NCBI GenBank assembly: GCA_002683395.1
Contig: NYTG01000020.1
Span: 16,452 to 22,287 of the forward strand
DNA from: Halieaceae bacterium
GTDB lineage: Bacteria > Pseudomonadota > Gammaproteobacteria > Pseudomonadales > Halieaceae
Reading direction: 5' to 3'
Length of the DNA stretch: 5,836 nucleotides
The first letter of the stretch is position 1, and the number at the start of each line of letters is the position of its first letter. Below the pieces are notes generated by a model that searched no databases, was not told the origin of the DNA, and saw only the letters and a list, made by a program, of their open reading frames with translations. The translations under genes were made by a program, and so were the position numbers. Shown here one piece after another: positions 5,699-5,836 of the stretch.

Positions 5699-5836
5699 GC
5701 TTGAGTGCTTCCCGGAGATGATGAGTTAGAGGGCCTGCTGGTTATTTGGTTCGGTTACGCTTTGTGCTGCGGCGATGATGGACGCTGCCGTCAGTCCTGC
5801 GAGTCGCCGGCACTCGCCTTGCCCTGCATGAGCGAT
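5699..5836 (-). other. Region upstream of xseB; possible 3' end of another - strand gene
   Basis: No gene can be named here. On the - strand all three frames are open from the window edge to a stop: TAA at 5728-5726 (36 codons, ending N-N-Q-Q-A-L), TAA at 5744-5742, and TGA at 5793-5791. Any one of them could be the C-terminus of a gene upstream of xseB. The first reads most like protein, with a helix-like alanine-rich stretch, but no family is recognisable. On the + strand only very short frames occur. The xseB promoter may also lie here, but no convincing -35/-10 pair is visible. Confidence 0.25.

Noticed and set aside
5720..5790. Candidate promoter for xseB-ispA
   Set aside because: A TCTAAC-like -10 can be picked out on the - strand, but no matching -35 box is seen at the right distance; too weak to annotate.

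Overview
The window is a compact piece of gammaproteobacterial chromosome with moderately high GC. It holds housekeeping genes for riboflavin, thiamine, phospholipid and isoprenoid synthesis. The gene order on the + strand is ribD(3' end)-ribE-ribBA-like-ribH-nusB-thiL-pgpA. It meets a convergent - strand pair, xseB-ispA. This matches the well-known Pseudomonas-type order, in which a riboflavin/nusB/thiL/pgpA cluster lies close to xseB-ispA-dxs. The proteins also read as gammaproteobacterial (PgpA, XseB and ThiL close to the E. coli forms). I cannot place it below class level from sequence alone.

Positions 1-4577 (+ strand) look like one transcription unit. The gaps and overlaps are 34, 7 and 13 bases, then stop/start overlaps of 1 and 1 base, then a 20-base overlap. 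RibD makes the pyrimidine intermediate. RibH joins it to 3,4-dihydroxy-2-butanone 4-phosphate (DHBP) to give lumazine, and RibE dismutates lumazine to riboflavin. NusB is the antitermination factor, ThiL makes thiamine diphosphate, and PgpA dephosphorylates phosphatidylglycerophosphate in the inner membrane.

Positions 4578-4614 form a short convergent gap next to a small hairpin. Positions 5698-4615 (- strand) hold xseB (exonuclease VII small subunit, GTG start) followed 7 bases later by ispA (short-chain prenyl diphosphate synthase). The last 138 bases (5699-5836) hold no gene I can name. They may contain the 3' end of another - strand gene.

The most notable observation is the ribBA-like gene (1080-2204). 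It is intact and in the expected operon position. Its C-terminal half has lost the GTP cyclohydrolase II zinc cysteines, which is already known for the proteobacterial RibBX variant. In addition, its N-terminal DHBP synthase half lacks the acidic RENEGD-type catalytic loop and the metal-binding histidine of the GGHTEA motif. Read literally, both halves are pseudoenzymes, so the genome should need a true RibB and a true RibA elsewhere. A second point is that dxs and ribA, often present between pgpA and ispA in related genomes, are absent here. I see no mobile element, RNA gene, CRISPR array or new multi-gene system.
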